Of a DNA stretch of 64,000 nucleotides, positions 1 to 8,348 are shown in pieces. Source of the stretch: Spirochaetota bacterium (lineage in GTDB: Bacteria > Spirochaetota > GWB1-36-13 > JAKPDD01); the NCBI GenBank assembly GCA_029552945.1, contig JAKPDD010000008.1:1-64000 (forward strand), in the 5' to 3' direction. The notes beneath the pieces were generated by a model that was not told the origin of the DNA, ran no database searches, and saw nothing but the letters and a program-made list of their open reading frames with translations. Every line of letters begins with the position of its first letter. Position 1 is the first letter of the stretch. Both the position numbers and the translations under genes were made by a program.

Positions 1-1419
1 CTCAACCTGTGCTGTTATCTCCTGAGCTGCTGATGCTATCTCTTCTGAACCTGCTGCTGTCTGTTGTGCAACAGTATTTACCTGACTTATTGCCTGTGTA
101 ACCTGGTTTGCACCCTTTAACTGTTCCTCTGATGCTTTTGCAACCTCTTGAAGTATAACAGCTGTTTTCTTAATACTATCTATTACAGCTTTTTGAAAAT
201 CAAAAAGCTCTTTTGTAACAGTCTCACCTTTTTCAACATTATTCAATACACTCTCTATAAAGTCTGCTGTCTCTTTTGCAGCCTCAGCACTCTTCTGAGC
301 AAGGTTTTTAACCTGCTCTGCTACAACAACAAACCCCCTTCCTGCATCACCTGCCCTTGCTGCCTCAACCGCAGCATTAAGTGCAAGTATGTTTGTCTGA
401 AAAGCTATATCATCAATAACTTTTATTATCTTACCTATCTGCTTACTTCCATCACTTATAAGTTTCATAGCATTTTCCATATTCTTCATAGAAGCATCAA
501 GACTTTCAGCAGCCCTCATATTCTCTTTCATAAGGCCCTCAACCTCTTTTATATTCTTCGTGTTTGACTCAATAGTTGCCTGCAACTCTTCAGTTGAACT
601 TGTTATCTCCTCAACTGAACTTGCAAGTTCTGACGCATTGCTTGAAAGTTCCTCAGACGATGCTGCAAGTTCAACAGATGCCTGTTCTGATTGTGATGTT
701 GACTTAACTATAAGGTCTATATTTTCACCTATGCCCTTTTCAGTTGACCTTGTTATAAACATGCCAAGTAAGAGTGAGATAATAAACGCTATAATTGAGA
801 TAATAAGTATAAGTATTATAGAAGAACTGGCTAAGGCTTCAGCATCATTCGAATTTGATACCAATTTTTCATTTATAAACTTTAATAAAAATAACCCAGT
901 AGTACTTACATCGTCATAGACCTTACTTACTTCACTACTTAAGATATATTTGCCCAATTCCTCAATCTGTTTAAGAAAAATAGTGTTATCATTTATAGTG
1001 AATAAATATTCAAATTTTTTAGAAAGATTTTTATTTAATTCTTTCTCTTCATTCAATTTATTTAAAAAATCTTTATACAACCTCTCTTCCTCTTTTTCTT
1101 TTGCTATCTTATCATATTCAGCTAAATCCTTCTCATATTCTTTACTTACTTCAATTATATATTTTAAAATTTTACTCCTCTCCTCCCTGGCTAAAGTAGG
1201 TATAGCAAGTGTCCTATAAGAAGTTTTTATATTCTCAAGTTTTAGGGAAATATTTTGAAAGTAATTTATACTGGGAACCAATCTCCTAGAAACATTACCA
1301 ACAGTACCAGATACACTCCTAAGTCCAATGAAACCAATTAAACCAACCAATAACCCAATTACAGCAGTTATTACAAAACCACTTAAGACCCTCTTTTTAA
1401 GCGTCATATTTTTAAACAT
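1..1419 (-). CDS. Methyl-accepting chemotaxis protein (C-terminus cut by window edge)
   Basis: Membrane chemoreceptor that would control the CheA kinase encoded just downstream. The start is the ATG at 1417-1419, preceded by AGGAGG. The visible 473 residues show a first membrane segment (about 12-33), a mostly helical sensor region of the four-helix-bundle kind (about 35-195), a second membrane segment (about 198-223) and a long cytoplasmic coiled coil. The highly conserved signalling tip is present ([19 protein letters not shown] followed by [11 protein letters not shown], encoded near 310-410). Only about 20 residues separate the second membrane segment from the signalling coil, so a normal HAMP domain seems absent. 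The C-terminus lies beyond position 1, so any receptor-tail motif cannot be judged. The family call is certain; the ligand is unknown. Confidence 0.95.
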   Translation of the reverse strand, partial: MFKNMTLKKRVLSGFVITAVIGLLVGLIGFIGLRSVSGTVGNVSRRLVPSINYFQNISLKLENIKTSYRTLAIPTLAREERSKILKYIIEVSKEYEKDLAEYDKIAKEKEEERLYKDFLNKLNEEKELNKNLSKKFEYLFTINDNTIFLKQIEELGKYILSSEVSKVYDDVSTTGLFLLKFINEKLVSNSNDAEALASSSIILILIISIIAFIISLLLGMFITRSTEKGIGENIDLIVKSTSQSEQASVELAASSEELSSNASELASSVEEITSSTEELQATIESNTKNIKEVEGLMKENMRAAESLDASMKNMENAMKLISDGSKQIGKIIKVIDDIAFQTNILALNAAVEAARAGDAGRGFVVVAEQVKNLAQKSAEAAKETADFIESVLNNVEKGETVTKELFDFQKAVIDSIKKTAVILQEVAKASEEQLKGANQVTQAISQVNTVAQQTAAGSEEIASAAQEITAQVE

Positions 1420-1470
1420 AAAATCCTCCTGATATTTTATTTAAAAACTAAAATTTTATCCAAAAAAATT

Positions 1471-1968
1471 TTATTTCTCAATACTCTCTTTCTCTTTTAT
1501 TATCTCATTGACATCTATAACATCCTCTTTAGTAAGTATCTTATCAATATTTAATATCATTATCATATTATTATTAACCTGTGCTATACCAGTCAGGTAA
1601 CCACTCCTTAGTTTAAGTCCTATCTCTGGTGTCCTCTCAAGGTTTGACTCAGATATATCAACCACATCATTAACAGAATCAACAGCAATACCAACAGAAT
1701 AGATATAACCTGATTCTCTATTAACAATATCTACTATTATAAAAACAGTCCTATCATTATATGTAGACTCTTTAAGATTAAACTTAAGTCTCATATCAAT
1801 TATGGGTATAATCTTTCCACGCAAGTTTATTACACCTTTAAGAAATGAAAGAGCATCATGCACTGGGGTTATTGTTGTATACCTTATTATCTCCCTAACC
1901 TTAGTTATAGGTATTGCATAAAGTTCATTCTCTATTTTAAATGTAAGGTACTTTTCTGACTTTTCCAT
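1471..1968 (-). CDS. cheW: Chemotaxis coupling protein CheW
   Basis: CheW scaffold that links chemoreceptors to the CheA kinase. The 165-residue protein is one CheW domain: an N-terminal beta strand region (YLTFKIENELYAIPITKVREI), the central INLRGKIIPIIDMR motif and the C-terminal MIMILNIDKIL strand. I chose the ATG at 1968 because AGGAGG lies 6 bases upstream. An in-frame TTG at 1986 would put that Shine-Dalgarno site inside the gene. The start is one base past the cheY stop, so the two are probably translationally coupled. The order cheA-cheY-cheW-receptor is one minus-strand transcription unit. Confidence 0.95.
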   Translation of the reverse strand: MEKSEKYLTFKIENELYAIPITKVREIIRYTTITPVHDALSFLKGVINLRGKIIPIIDMRLKFNLKESTYNDRTVFIIVDIVNRESGYIYSVGIAVDSVNDVVDISESNLERTPEIGLKLRSGYLTGIAQVNNNMIMILNIDKILTKEDVIDVNEIIKEKESIEK

Positions 1969-1969
1969 T

Positions 1970-2341
1970 TTATCCCTCCTTTTCAAGAAGCATTCTTATA
2001 ACTTTTAAAAAAGGCTCTCTTTCAAAAGGTTTTATTATCCACCCTGTTGCACCCAATCCCTTTGCCTTCATTATTTTTGACTTGTCTGTCTCTGTTGTAA
2101 GCATAACAACAGGTGTTGTAGTATCAAACTTTCTTATTTCACCAAGTAGTGTTATTCCATCCATCTCCGGCATATTAACATCAAGTATGTAGATATCAAC
2201 CTTAGGTTTCTTGCTGTTTATAATCTCAAGTGCTTGCTTACCGTTTTCAGCCTCAAGAACATTAAAACCTTCACTCTGAAGAACCTGTTTTATTATATTT
2301 CTTACAACAAGAGAATCCTCAACACTAAATACAGTCTTCAC
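1970..2341 (-). CDS. cheY: Chemotaxis response regulator CheY
   Basis: Single-domain receiver of 123 residues, phosphorylated by CheA to signal to a flagellar or other motor. All phosphorylation-site residues are present: acidic pair E8/D9, phospho-acceptor D54 (ILDVNMPEMDG), T83/T84 and K105 (IIKPF). The position before the Lys motif is Trp (GATGWIIKPF), common among CheY proteins. It sits between cheA (70 bases upstream) and cheW (1 base downstream). No output domain is fused. No flagellar gene is in the window, so the motor it controls cannot be told. Confidence 0.95.
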   Translation of the reverse strand: MKTVFSVEDSLVVRNIIKQVLQSEGFNVLEAENGKQALEIINSKKPKVDIYILDVNMPEMDGITLLGEIRKFDTTTPVVMLTTETDKSKIMKAKGLGATGWIIKPFEREPFLKVIRMLLEKEG

Positions 2342-2411
2342 TTTAAAGCTCCTCCAAAAATATTTTAAAAAATTTTAATTTATAAATTTTAAAGTTTAAA
2401 ATTTCAAACAA

Positions 2412-4367
2412 CTAAATATTCAATCCCTCTTTCCTTTTAACACTATTTATAAAACCTTCAACATCGATAACAAAACCTATTGTTCCATCACCAAAAATTG
2501 TACCACCTGAAAATACAGGATTTGAAGCAAATAAAATACCAAGACTCTTTATTACTGTCTCCTGTTTACCAAGAACAGAATCAACAGCAATTCCATAAGG
2601 AATATTATCATACTCTATTACAAGCACAATTGCATCTTTAATATCAGTCTTGTAATTCATCTCCTTAAGAACCTTTCCTGCCAAAACTATAGGTATATGT
2701 TTTCCCCGATGAAAGACCATATAATCACCATCTCCCATTTTTGTTACATCTTTATCTGAAAAAGTTATAATCTCTTCAATAATATCAAAAGGAAATATAT
2801 ATGTATTTGTACCAACCTTAGTAATAAAACCCTCTATTATTGCAAGTGTAAGTGGTATCTTTATAATAAATTTTGTGCCTTTACCCTTATAACTTTCAAT
2901 CTCAACCTTACCTTTAATACTCTCAATATTTTTCTTGACAACATCAAGTCCAACACCCCTACCAGATATATTAGTAACACCCTCTTTTGTTGAAAATCCT
3001 GGGAGAAATAGAAAGTTAAAAACTTCCTTATCAGACAAATTATCAGAATTTTCAATAAGCCCCATAGAAATAGCTTTATTTATTATCTTCTCTCTATTTA
3101 TTCCTGCCCCATCATCTCTTATAACTATCTCTATATTATTACCCCTATGTGAAGCCCCTATGTAAAGTAGCCCTGCTCTTGGTTTGCCAACTTTTTCTCT
3201 CTCATCAGGCATCTCTATACCATGGTCAATAGCATTACGAACAATATGAACAAGTGGGTCATAAATCTTTTCTATAACATTCTTATCAAGTTCAGTCTCT
3301 TCACCCTCCATTTGAATATTAACAATCTTATTAACCTCCCTTGCTGTATTTCTTATAACAACCTTTAATTTATTGAATATTTCACCTATTGGTATCATTC
3401 CCATCGATATTACTATATTTTTCATGCTTGTTATTATCTGTTCAAACGAGTTTAATATTCTTTCAAGTTCAACATCTTTTATCATATTTGATAGTTTCTG
3501 CTTTATCATAGACTGGTTTATAACAAGTTCACCTACATTATCAATAAGTTCATTAAGTTTGTCGTAAGAAACTTTAACATAATTTGAAACAAACTTTTTA
3601 AGTTCCTCCTGCTGTTTAGCTACAGCTGTTTTAATATCCTCCTCTGTTACTTTCTCTTTTTCAACTGCAATCTCTCCAAACTTTTTCTTTGTCTCAATCT
3701 GTTCAAGGAGAATTTCCTGGATATCCTCATCATCTATTCTTTTCTCCTCTTTTAATATCTCACCTATTTTTTTATGGCCTGTAATACCTCTTATTTCAGA
3801 GATGTATGAGTATATATTGATACTTTTAAAATCATTTTTTATTTTATCAATATTAAAGTCATTTATAGTTATAACATTTATTATATTTTTTAAAAACTCT
3901 ATCCCCTCCAGTATCTTGTCTATTATCTCCTTGGTTGCTCTTAACTTACTATCTCTTACCATTGAAAAAAGGTTTTCAAGTTCATGTGAAACCTCTTCTA
4001 TATTCTTAAGCCCTAAAAATGAAGCTGAACCTTTAATAGAATGAAATGCCCTAAAGATAGAATCTATCTTATCCTTATTTGTTGGGTCATATTCAAGGTC
4101 AACAATATCAACTTGTGCCCTCTCAAGGTGTTCAAGAGACTCAATAATAAAGTCCTGAAGCATCTTCTTATCTGTTGTTATATTATCAAAAAAGTCTTCC
4201 GGATACTCTTTTTTCTCTTTATGTTTTAGCTCATCAACAAAATATTTTTTCAGTATAGAGTTTATTTGGGGAATTAATAGGTTAATAGAATCTATAATCT
4301 CTTTTTTTTCATCATAACTCTCTTTGATATTAAGCTCTTTTATAAGCTTTAAAACATCTATAATCAC
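2412..4367 (-). CDS. cheA: Chemotaxis histidine kinase CheA (main open frame)
   Basis: Autophosphorylating kinase of the chemotaxis complex. Residues numbered from the GTG at 4367: Hpt domain with phospho-acceptor H109 (FHSIKGSASFLG); about 197-258 holds two repeats of a short helical motif (KIGEILKEEKRIDDEDIQE, then FGEIAVEKEKVTEEDIK) like those at the N-terminus of MshE/PilB ATPases and some CheA proteins, where a P2 domain normally lies; P3 dimerisation about 262-325; ATPase with N-box N378, DDGAG at 418-422 and GRGVGLD at 469-475; CheW-like P5 about 510-645. The GTG has no convincing ribosome site. The frame stays open upstream and matches half of a further Hpt domain, so the real protein probably begins at 4590 in another frame (see the fragment at 4441-4590). 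Confidence 0.93.
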   Translation of the reverse strand: MIIDVLKLIKELNIKESYDEKKEIIDSINLLIPQINSILKKYFVDELKHKEKKEYPEDFFDNITTDKKMLQDFIIESLEHLERAQVDIVDLEYDPTNKDKIDSIFRAFHSIKGSASFLGLKNIEEVSHELENLFSMVRDSKLRATKEIIDKILEGIEFLKNIINVITINDFNIDKIKNDFKSINIYSYISEIRGITGHKKIGEILKEEKRIDDEDIQEILLEQIETKKKFGEIAVEKEKVTEEDIKTAVAKQQEELKKFVSNYVKVSYDKLNELIDNVGELVINQSMIKQKLSNMIKDVELERILNSFEQIITSMKNIVISMGMIPIGEIFNKLKVVIRNTAREVNKIVNIQMEGEETELDKNVIEKIYDPLVHIVRNAIDHGIEMPDEREKVGKPRAGLLYIGASHRGNNIEIVIRDDGAGINREKIINKAISMGLIENSDNLSDKEVFNFLFLPGFSTKEGVTNISGRGVGLDVVKKNIESIKGKVEIESYKGKGTKFIIKIPLTLAIIEGFITKVGTNTYIFPFDIIEEIITFSDKDVTKMGDGDYMVFHRGKHIPIVLAGKVLKEMNYKTDIKDAIVLVIEYDNIPYGIAVDSVLGKQETVIKSLGILFASNPVFSGGTIFGDGTIGFVIDVEGFINSVKRKEGLNI

Positions 4368-4440
4368 ATTAAGAGAACTCTCATTAGACTCTCTTATTTG
4401 AAAAAGCTTAATAAGCCTCTTTGAGAGTTTATCAATATTT

Positions 4441-4590
4441 TTAATCCCAATAAGAAAGCTTGCCTATATAATTTAAACATTCATTAATTTCTGCTATTGC
4501 AATAAGATTACCTTCTTCAAAACTGGATAAATATGTTATTACTCTACTTATCTTTTGATCAATCTCTTCTCTTTTTAACAAGTCAGTCAT
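4441..4590 (-). pseudogene. cheA: Frameshifted N-terminal part of CheA (histidine-less Hpt half)
   Basis: A 49-codon frame starting at an ATG (4588-4590) with GGAG 7 bases upstream, the best translation start for cheA. It ends at TAA 4441-4443. Its last residues (INECLNYIGK) match the start of an Hpt histidine helix. The other half (ASFLIGIKNIDKLSKRL) is in the cheA frame directly below, a one-step shift away. The joined sequence parallels the intact Hpt of the same protein (SASFLGLKNIEEVSHEL) but has Asn where the phospho-His should be. A second copy of the 5 bases at 4459-4463 (GCAAG on the minus strand) would restore one reading frame exactly, giving a CheA of about 727 residues. This may be a slipped deletion, a phase-variable site or an assembly error. 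Confidence 0.75.
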
Positions 4591-4622
4591 TGTAAAACTC
4601 CGTATTTGTAATTTGTATTTAT

Positions 4623-4650
4623 ATAAAGATTTATGTTACATAAAGATTTA
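4623..4650. repeat. Two 11-bp direct repeats upstream of cheA
   Basis: ATAAAGATTTA occurs at 4623-4633 and again at 4640-4650, 17 bases apart, between the (AT)15 run and the cheA start at 4590. The position suits an operator in the cheA leader, but short repeats arise easily in DNA this A+T-rich. Confidence 0.5.
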
Positions 4651-4672
4651 TTTGATATAAAGGGGCATATTT

Positions 4673-4712
<40 letters not shown>

Positions 4713-4871
4713 GAAATGTGGATTAAAAATTATATATAAATACTTATCGATTTTTAAATCAATATCATTCATGTCATAAAAATTACGATCTCTTAAAATT
4801 CTTAAATTACAAGCCCACATTTAACAAAAATCCTTAACAGTTTTACATTTTTATAATAAAAAACATTCTTT

Positions 4872-5366
4872 TTAAAAAGTCAATACATTCTTTAAAGCTT
4901 TACTAAGAAACATAAAAACCTCAAGGCAAGTCTTTTTTCTTATTCTATCTCTATTACCCTTAAGGTTAAGCCTTTTAACATATGTATTATCGTAAATTGA
5001 GACCGCAAAATAAACAAGCCCAACAGGTTTATCTTCTGTCCCACCTCCAGGTCCTGCTATTCCAGTAATACCTATACCAATATCGGAATCTCCCTTAACT
5101 TTTTCTGCCATTAGCCTGGCAACAGGCTCACTTACAGCACCATGTTTTTTAATAATTTCATCAGGAACACCAAGCCTCTTTATTTTTGAATCATTAGAGT
5201 ATGAGACAATAGACTCAATAAAGACTTTTGATACACCAGGAAAATAGGTCACATAACTTGAGAAAAGGCCTCCAGTACATGATTCTGCAATTGAGATTTT
5301 AAGATTTTTTTCTAAAATCCTAGATACAAACTTTTTAGCCTCTCTTTTTATCCTTATATCAAGCAT
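4872..5366 (-). CDS. pncC: Nicotinamide-nucleotide amidase, CinA C-terminal family (PncC)
   Basis: Stand-alone 164-residue CinA C-terminal domain. In this family it converts nicotinamide mononucleotide to nicotinic acid mononucleotide plus ammonia in pyridine-nucleotide recycling. The diagnostic motifs are present: AESCTGG near residue 29, HGAVSEPVA, and GIAGPGGGTEDKPVGLVY. The N-terminal MoaB-like domain of full CinA is missing, as in PncC proteins. Its ATG shares one base with the cheD stop codon, so the two genes are translationally coupled. I see no functional reason for that pairing. The product call is secure from the motifs. Confidence 0.92.
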   Translation of the reverse strand: MLDIRIKREAKKFVSRILEKNLKISIAESCTGGLFSSYVTYFPGVSKVFIESIVSYSNDSKIKRLGVPDEIIKKHGAVSEPVARLMAEKVKGDSDIGIGITGIAGPGGGTEDKPVGLVYFAVSIYDNTYVKRLNLKGNRDRIRKKTCLEVFMFLSKALKNVLTF

Positions 5367-5851
5367 TAAACAACTTTTCCATCCCTATAAAGATCTTCAA
5401 CCCTTATCTCTTTAATTATTTCAACATTAATTACATTGTATTCTGTTGAAAAAACAACTTTCCTGCCGTTTTCACCACCTGTATTCCTATATTTTATATA
5501 TACTTTCCTCTCCCTCAAAATATTTTCAGCCACATCAACATTCCTGTCTCCAACAAAAAATATCTCACGTGCAGAAAATATAATAAAAGCACCGCCTGTT
5601 ATTGTTGCCTCAAGATTTTTTATATCTGAACCATTATCAATAAACTTCTTAATAAGGTATTTTATCGCAATATCGCCATACTTGGTACTCTTTAGATTAG
5701 CTGGGGCAATTGGTAAAAGATAATGGCACATACCTCCCCATCTATTAACCTTATCAAAAATAGTAACAGCAACACAACTCCCTAAAACAGTCTTAATAAC
5801 CATAGGTTCTTTTGAAAATATAAGTTCACCTGGATTTAAAAAATATTCCAA
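5366..5851 (-). CDS. cheD: Chemoreceptor glutamine deamidase CheD
   Basis: CheD deamidates receptor glutamines and, in other bacteria, interacts with CheC. The 161-residue protein has the catalytic set: C26 in LGSCVAV, H43 in GGMCHYLLP and T21 next to the Cys. The usual C-terminal pattern is also present (VGDRNVDVAENILRE, then RNTGGENGRKVVF). It is encoded upstream of and coupled to pncC, about 0.8 kb from cheA with the (AT) run in between. No cheC or cheX is visible in the window. Confidence 0.95.
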   Translation of the reverse strand: MEYFLNPGELIFSKEPMVIKTVLGSCVAVTIFDKVNRWGGMCHYLLPIAPANLKSTKYGDIAIKYLIKKFIDNGSDIKNLEATITGGAFIIFSAREIFFVGDRNVDVAENILRERKVYIKYRNTGGENGRKVVFSTEYNVINVEIIKEIRVEDLYRDGKVV

Positions 5852-5939
5852 ACCTCTCTCCTTAAAATATAGGTACTAAATATAATTAAAATTAATTTTT
5901 AAATTTTACAAATAGAAATTTATTTTTTCAAGTAAGAGC

Positions 5940-6509
5940 CTATTTAAAATAGTTATTTTCCTTAAAATAATCTATTACTCTCTCTATTGTTCCCCCATCA
6001 AATCCCCTTGAAAAAAGATATCTTCGTATCTTTTCATAAATCTCAAATAAACTATTAGCTTTCTCTTTATAAGCCTTAATTTTATGAATTATTAAATCCC
6101 TTGCTCTCTCAAAAGTCTGATCAATATCTATCTCTTTTAAATACTCATCTATTGTATTACTATCAATTCCCTTTTCAATAAGTTTTTTCCTTAGAGTAAA
6201 TGGACCATAACCTTTTTTAGTATAACTTTCAATAAGATTTTTTGTAAACCTTCTGTCATTCAAAAGTCTATTCTTTAATAAATCTCCTATTACATAATCT
6301 ATCTCAGCATCACAAAAACCCTTATCTTTCAACCTATTCCTGATCTCATATTCACTCCTGTCTCTTATTTTAATAAGTCTATTTACATGTTTATACGCAT
6401 CAGATATTGCTTTTTTATATGCTTCTTCAAAACTAGAAAACTTATCTATCTCATCTGGCTTTACTGAAACCTTTTTATTATCTATAATCACTATTATTCT
6501 TTTATTCAA
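5940..6509 (-). CDS. recX: Regulatory protein RecX
   Basis: RecX modulates RecA filament activity in recombination and the SOS response. The 189-residue protein shows the three-helix repeats of the family: RSEYEIRNRLKDKGF, then LNDRRFTKNLIES with KGYGPFTLRKKLIEKGI, then a third repeat ending YLFSRGFDGGTIERVI. The start is TTG at 6507-6509 with GGAG upstream at a rather long distance. recA is not in the window. It is divergent from the PerR-like gene across about 95 bases of A+T-rich DNA. Confidence 0.9.
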   Translation of the reverse strand: MNKRIIVIIDNKKVSVKPDEIDKFSSFEEAYKKAISDAYKHVNRLIKIRDRSEYEIRNRLKDKGFCDAEIDYVIGDLLKNRLLNDRRFTKNLIESYTKKGYGPFTLRKKLIEKGIDSNTIDEYLKEIDIDQTFERARDLIIHKIKAYKEKANSLFEIYEKIRRYLFSRGFDGGTIERVIDYFKENNYFK

Positions 6510-6603
6510 TTTTAAATTTTCTCCATTTTATAATAAAAAAAATTTGTTTTTTAAAAATTTAATTTTTAAATTTAAATAAATTTTTAACTTCAAGGATAAA
6601 GTT

Positions 6604-7086
6604 ATACTTGTAGACACTAAAGAAAAAGAAAATATAACATATCTTTTAAAGTCAAAAAACATATCTATAACTATTCCTAGAATAGAAATTTTAAACTTTT
6701 TATTAAACACTACCTCTCATCCATCAGCAGAAGATATTTATAATTATATTTCAAATATACATCCAAACATATCAAGGGCAACAGTATACAATAATATTTC
6801 AAGCCTTAAAGAGGCCAGAATAATTCAGGAAATTACAATAGAAAAAGATAAAGCAAGGTACGATGCAAACCTTAAACCCCATGCACACTTTTTTTGTAAC
6901 TCCTGTAAAAACGTTATAGATATTGAAATAGATGAAGAATATTACAACAAAGTAATGAATATAGATTACATAAATACAAACTCTAGTAGTTTTATGGTTG
7001 ATTGCTGTCATATATACTTCTATGGTATTTGTGACAAGTGTGAACAGGATAATAAATCTATAATATCTTTTGAAGTCATTAAATAA
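6604..7086 (+). CDS. perR: PerR-type Fur-family peroxide/metal regulator with non-canonical start
   Basis: DNA-binding metalloregulator of 160 residues. The winged-helix region contains HPSAEDIYNYI and SRATVYNNISSLKEA, as in Fur proteins. Counting the codon at 6604 as residue 1, the regulatory-metal ligands are H39, D87, H93, H95 and D106. This matches Bacillus PerR (H37, D85, H91, H93, D104) with a constant offset of 2. Asp rather than Glu at the last position favours PerR over Fur. The structural zinc pairs are C98/C101 and C143/C146. The frame is open from an in-frame TAA near 6573 and contains no ATG, GTG or TTG before the domain begins. AAGGA at 6592-6596 lies 7 bases before an ATA, the most likely initiation codon. 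Stop TAA at 7084-7086. Confidence 0.88.
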   Translation: MLVDTKEKENITYLLKSKNISITIPRIEILNFLLNTTSHPSAEDIYNYISNIHPNISRATVYNNISSLKEARIIQEITIEKDKARYDANLKPHAHFFCNSCKNVIDIEIDEEYYNKVMNIDYINTNSSSFMVDCCHIYFYGICDKCEQDNKSIISFEVIK

Positions 7087-7107
7087 AATAATAAAACTAG
7101 TTCTATC

Positions 7108-8256
7108 CTAGTAAGATCTTTCAAGAACATTAAGTATATCATTAAAACCCATAGGTTCTATGTTAAGTAGTTTATTTTCTTTGTTTCCTTTCAAAATCAA
7201 TGTCTTTTCTGCTATAACATTTAGGTCCTCTTTTTTAACTCCAAGGTCTTTAAGTCCCTTAAAAGCTTTAATAGAAACAATAAAATTTTTTATAACCTCC
7301 GAAGCCTCTTTAGCTGTATTAACCTCATATCCAAATATTTTTATATACTGTTTTACCCTCTCAATATTTCTTTCCCCATCCCATTCAACTATTGCAGGAA
7401 ATATAGCAGCAAGTCCAGAGCCATGACTTATATCAGGATACAACCCACTTATTGCATGTTCTATTGCATGCATTGGCCATCCGCCAGATCTTGGGTATAA
7501 TATACCATACATTGCCATTGTGCTTGCAAGTGCAATCTCTGTTCTTGCTTTAATATCAGTAGTGTTAGCAATTATTTTAGGGCCATTCTCTATTACCATT
7601 TTAACTATAGTTTCTGTTACACCATCACAAAAAACGTTTCTATCTTTTGTTGAAAGAAATGTCTCACTTGCATGAACTATGATATCTATAAAACCATCAA
7701 CAGTAGCATTTAAAGGTGTTGTTATAGTAAGTTCAGGGTCTATTATAGAAAATTTAGGATAAAGACACATTCCTGAAACTGATTTCTTTTCGCCTGTATT
7801 CAAATTATTTATAACTGCAATGGGATCAGCCTCAGAACCAGTTGCAGATAGTGTTGGTATTGTAATTATAGGATAAGCATCCTTTGGTTTTTTATTAGCA
7901 GTATATTCCCATGGATCAAACCCCTCTTTTGCAACAAGACTTATAACCTTTGCTGCATCCATAACACTACCACCACCAAGAGCAATAACAGAGTCACATC
8001 CATTTTCTAAAAAAATATTTTTTCCTCTGATAACATCATCAACAGTAGGGTTAGGTTTTATATTTTCACAAATAGCATATTTAAAATCCTTCAGTAATTC
8101 AAGAACTCTATCTAAAATACCATTCTTTTTAACACTCCCCTGCCCTATAACAATAAGAGGTTTATTTATACCAATACTCTGGCTCTCTTTTGGTAATTTT
8201 GATAGACTACCAACTCCAAATACAATCCTGGTAGGATTATGCAATATAAAGTTCAT
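7108..8256 (-). CDS. Iron-containing alcohol dehydrogenase
   Basis: NAD(P)H-dependent group III alcohol dehydrogenase, 382 residues, the usual length. It resembles the butanol/1,3-propanediol dehydrogenase branch used in fermentation to reoxidise reduced cofactor. Visible motifs: N-terminal NPTRIVFGVGSL, nucleotide-binding ALGGGSVMDAAK, PTLSATGSE, and metal ligands in DIIVHASE (Asp and His), HAIEHAISG and DISHGSGLA. It stands alone, tail-to-tail with perR and divergent from the GT39-like gene at 8349. The substrate cannot be told from sequence. Confidence 0.92.
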   Translation of the reverse strand: MNFILHNPTRIVFGVGSLSKLPKESQSIGINKPLIVIGQGSVKKNGILDRVLELLKDFKYAICENIKPNPTVDDVIRGKNIFLENGCDSVIALGGGSVMDAAKVISLVAKEGFDPWEYTANKKPKDAYPIITIPTLSATGSEADPIAVINNLNTGEKKSVSGMCLYPKFSIIDPELTITTPLNATVDGFIDIIVHASETFLSTKDRNVFCDGVTETIVKMVIENGPKIIANTTDIKARTEIALASTMAMYGILYPRSGGWPMHAIEHAISGLYPDISHGSGLAAIFPAIVEWDGERNIERVKQYIKIFGYEVNTAKEASEVIKNFIVSIKAFKGLKDLGVKKEDLNVIAEKTLILKGNKENKLLNIEPMGFNDILNVLERSY

Positions 8257-8348
8257 TTTAATTCTCCATTTTTATTTATTGAAAGTTTATTATAGTTTAT
8301 ATTTCAGTAATAAATTTAATTACAGAAAAAATCTATAAGGAGAATAAA

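Noticed and set aside
148-1219. Three plus-strand open frames
   Set aside because: They lie antisense to the chemoreceptor, whose minus-strand translation is strongly conserved.
1969-1986. TTG start for CheW at 1986
   Set aside because: It would place the AGGAGG ribosome site inside the gene; the ATG at 1968 has correct spacing.
6528-7011. Two minus-strand frames between recX and the dehydrogenase
   Set aside because: Antisense to the PerR gene, whose metal-binding residues leave no doubt about the coding strand.
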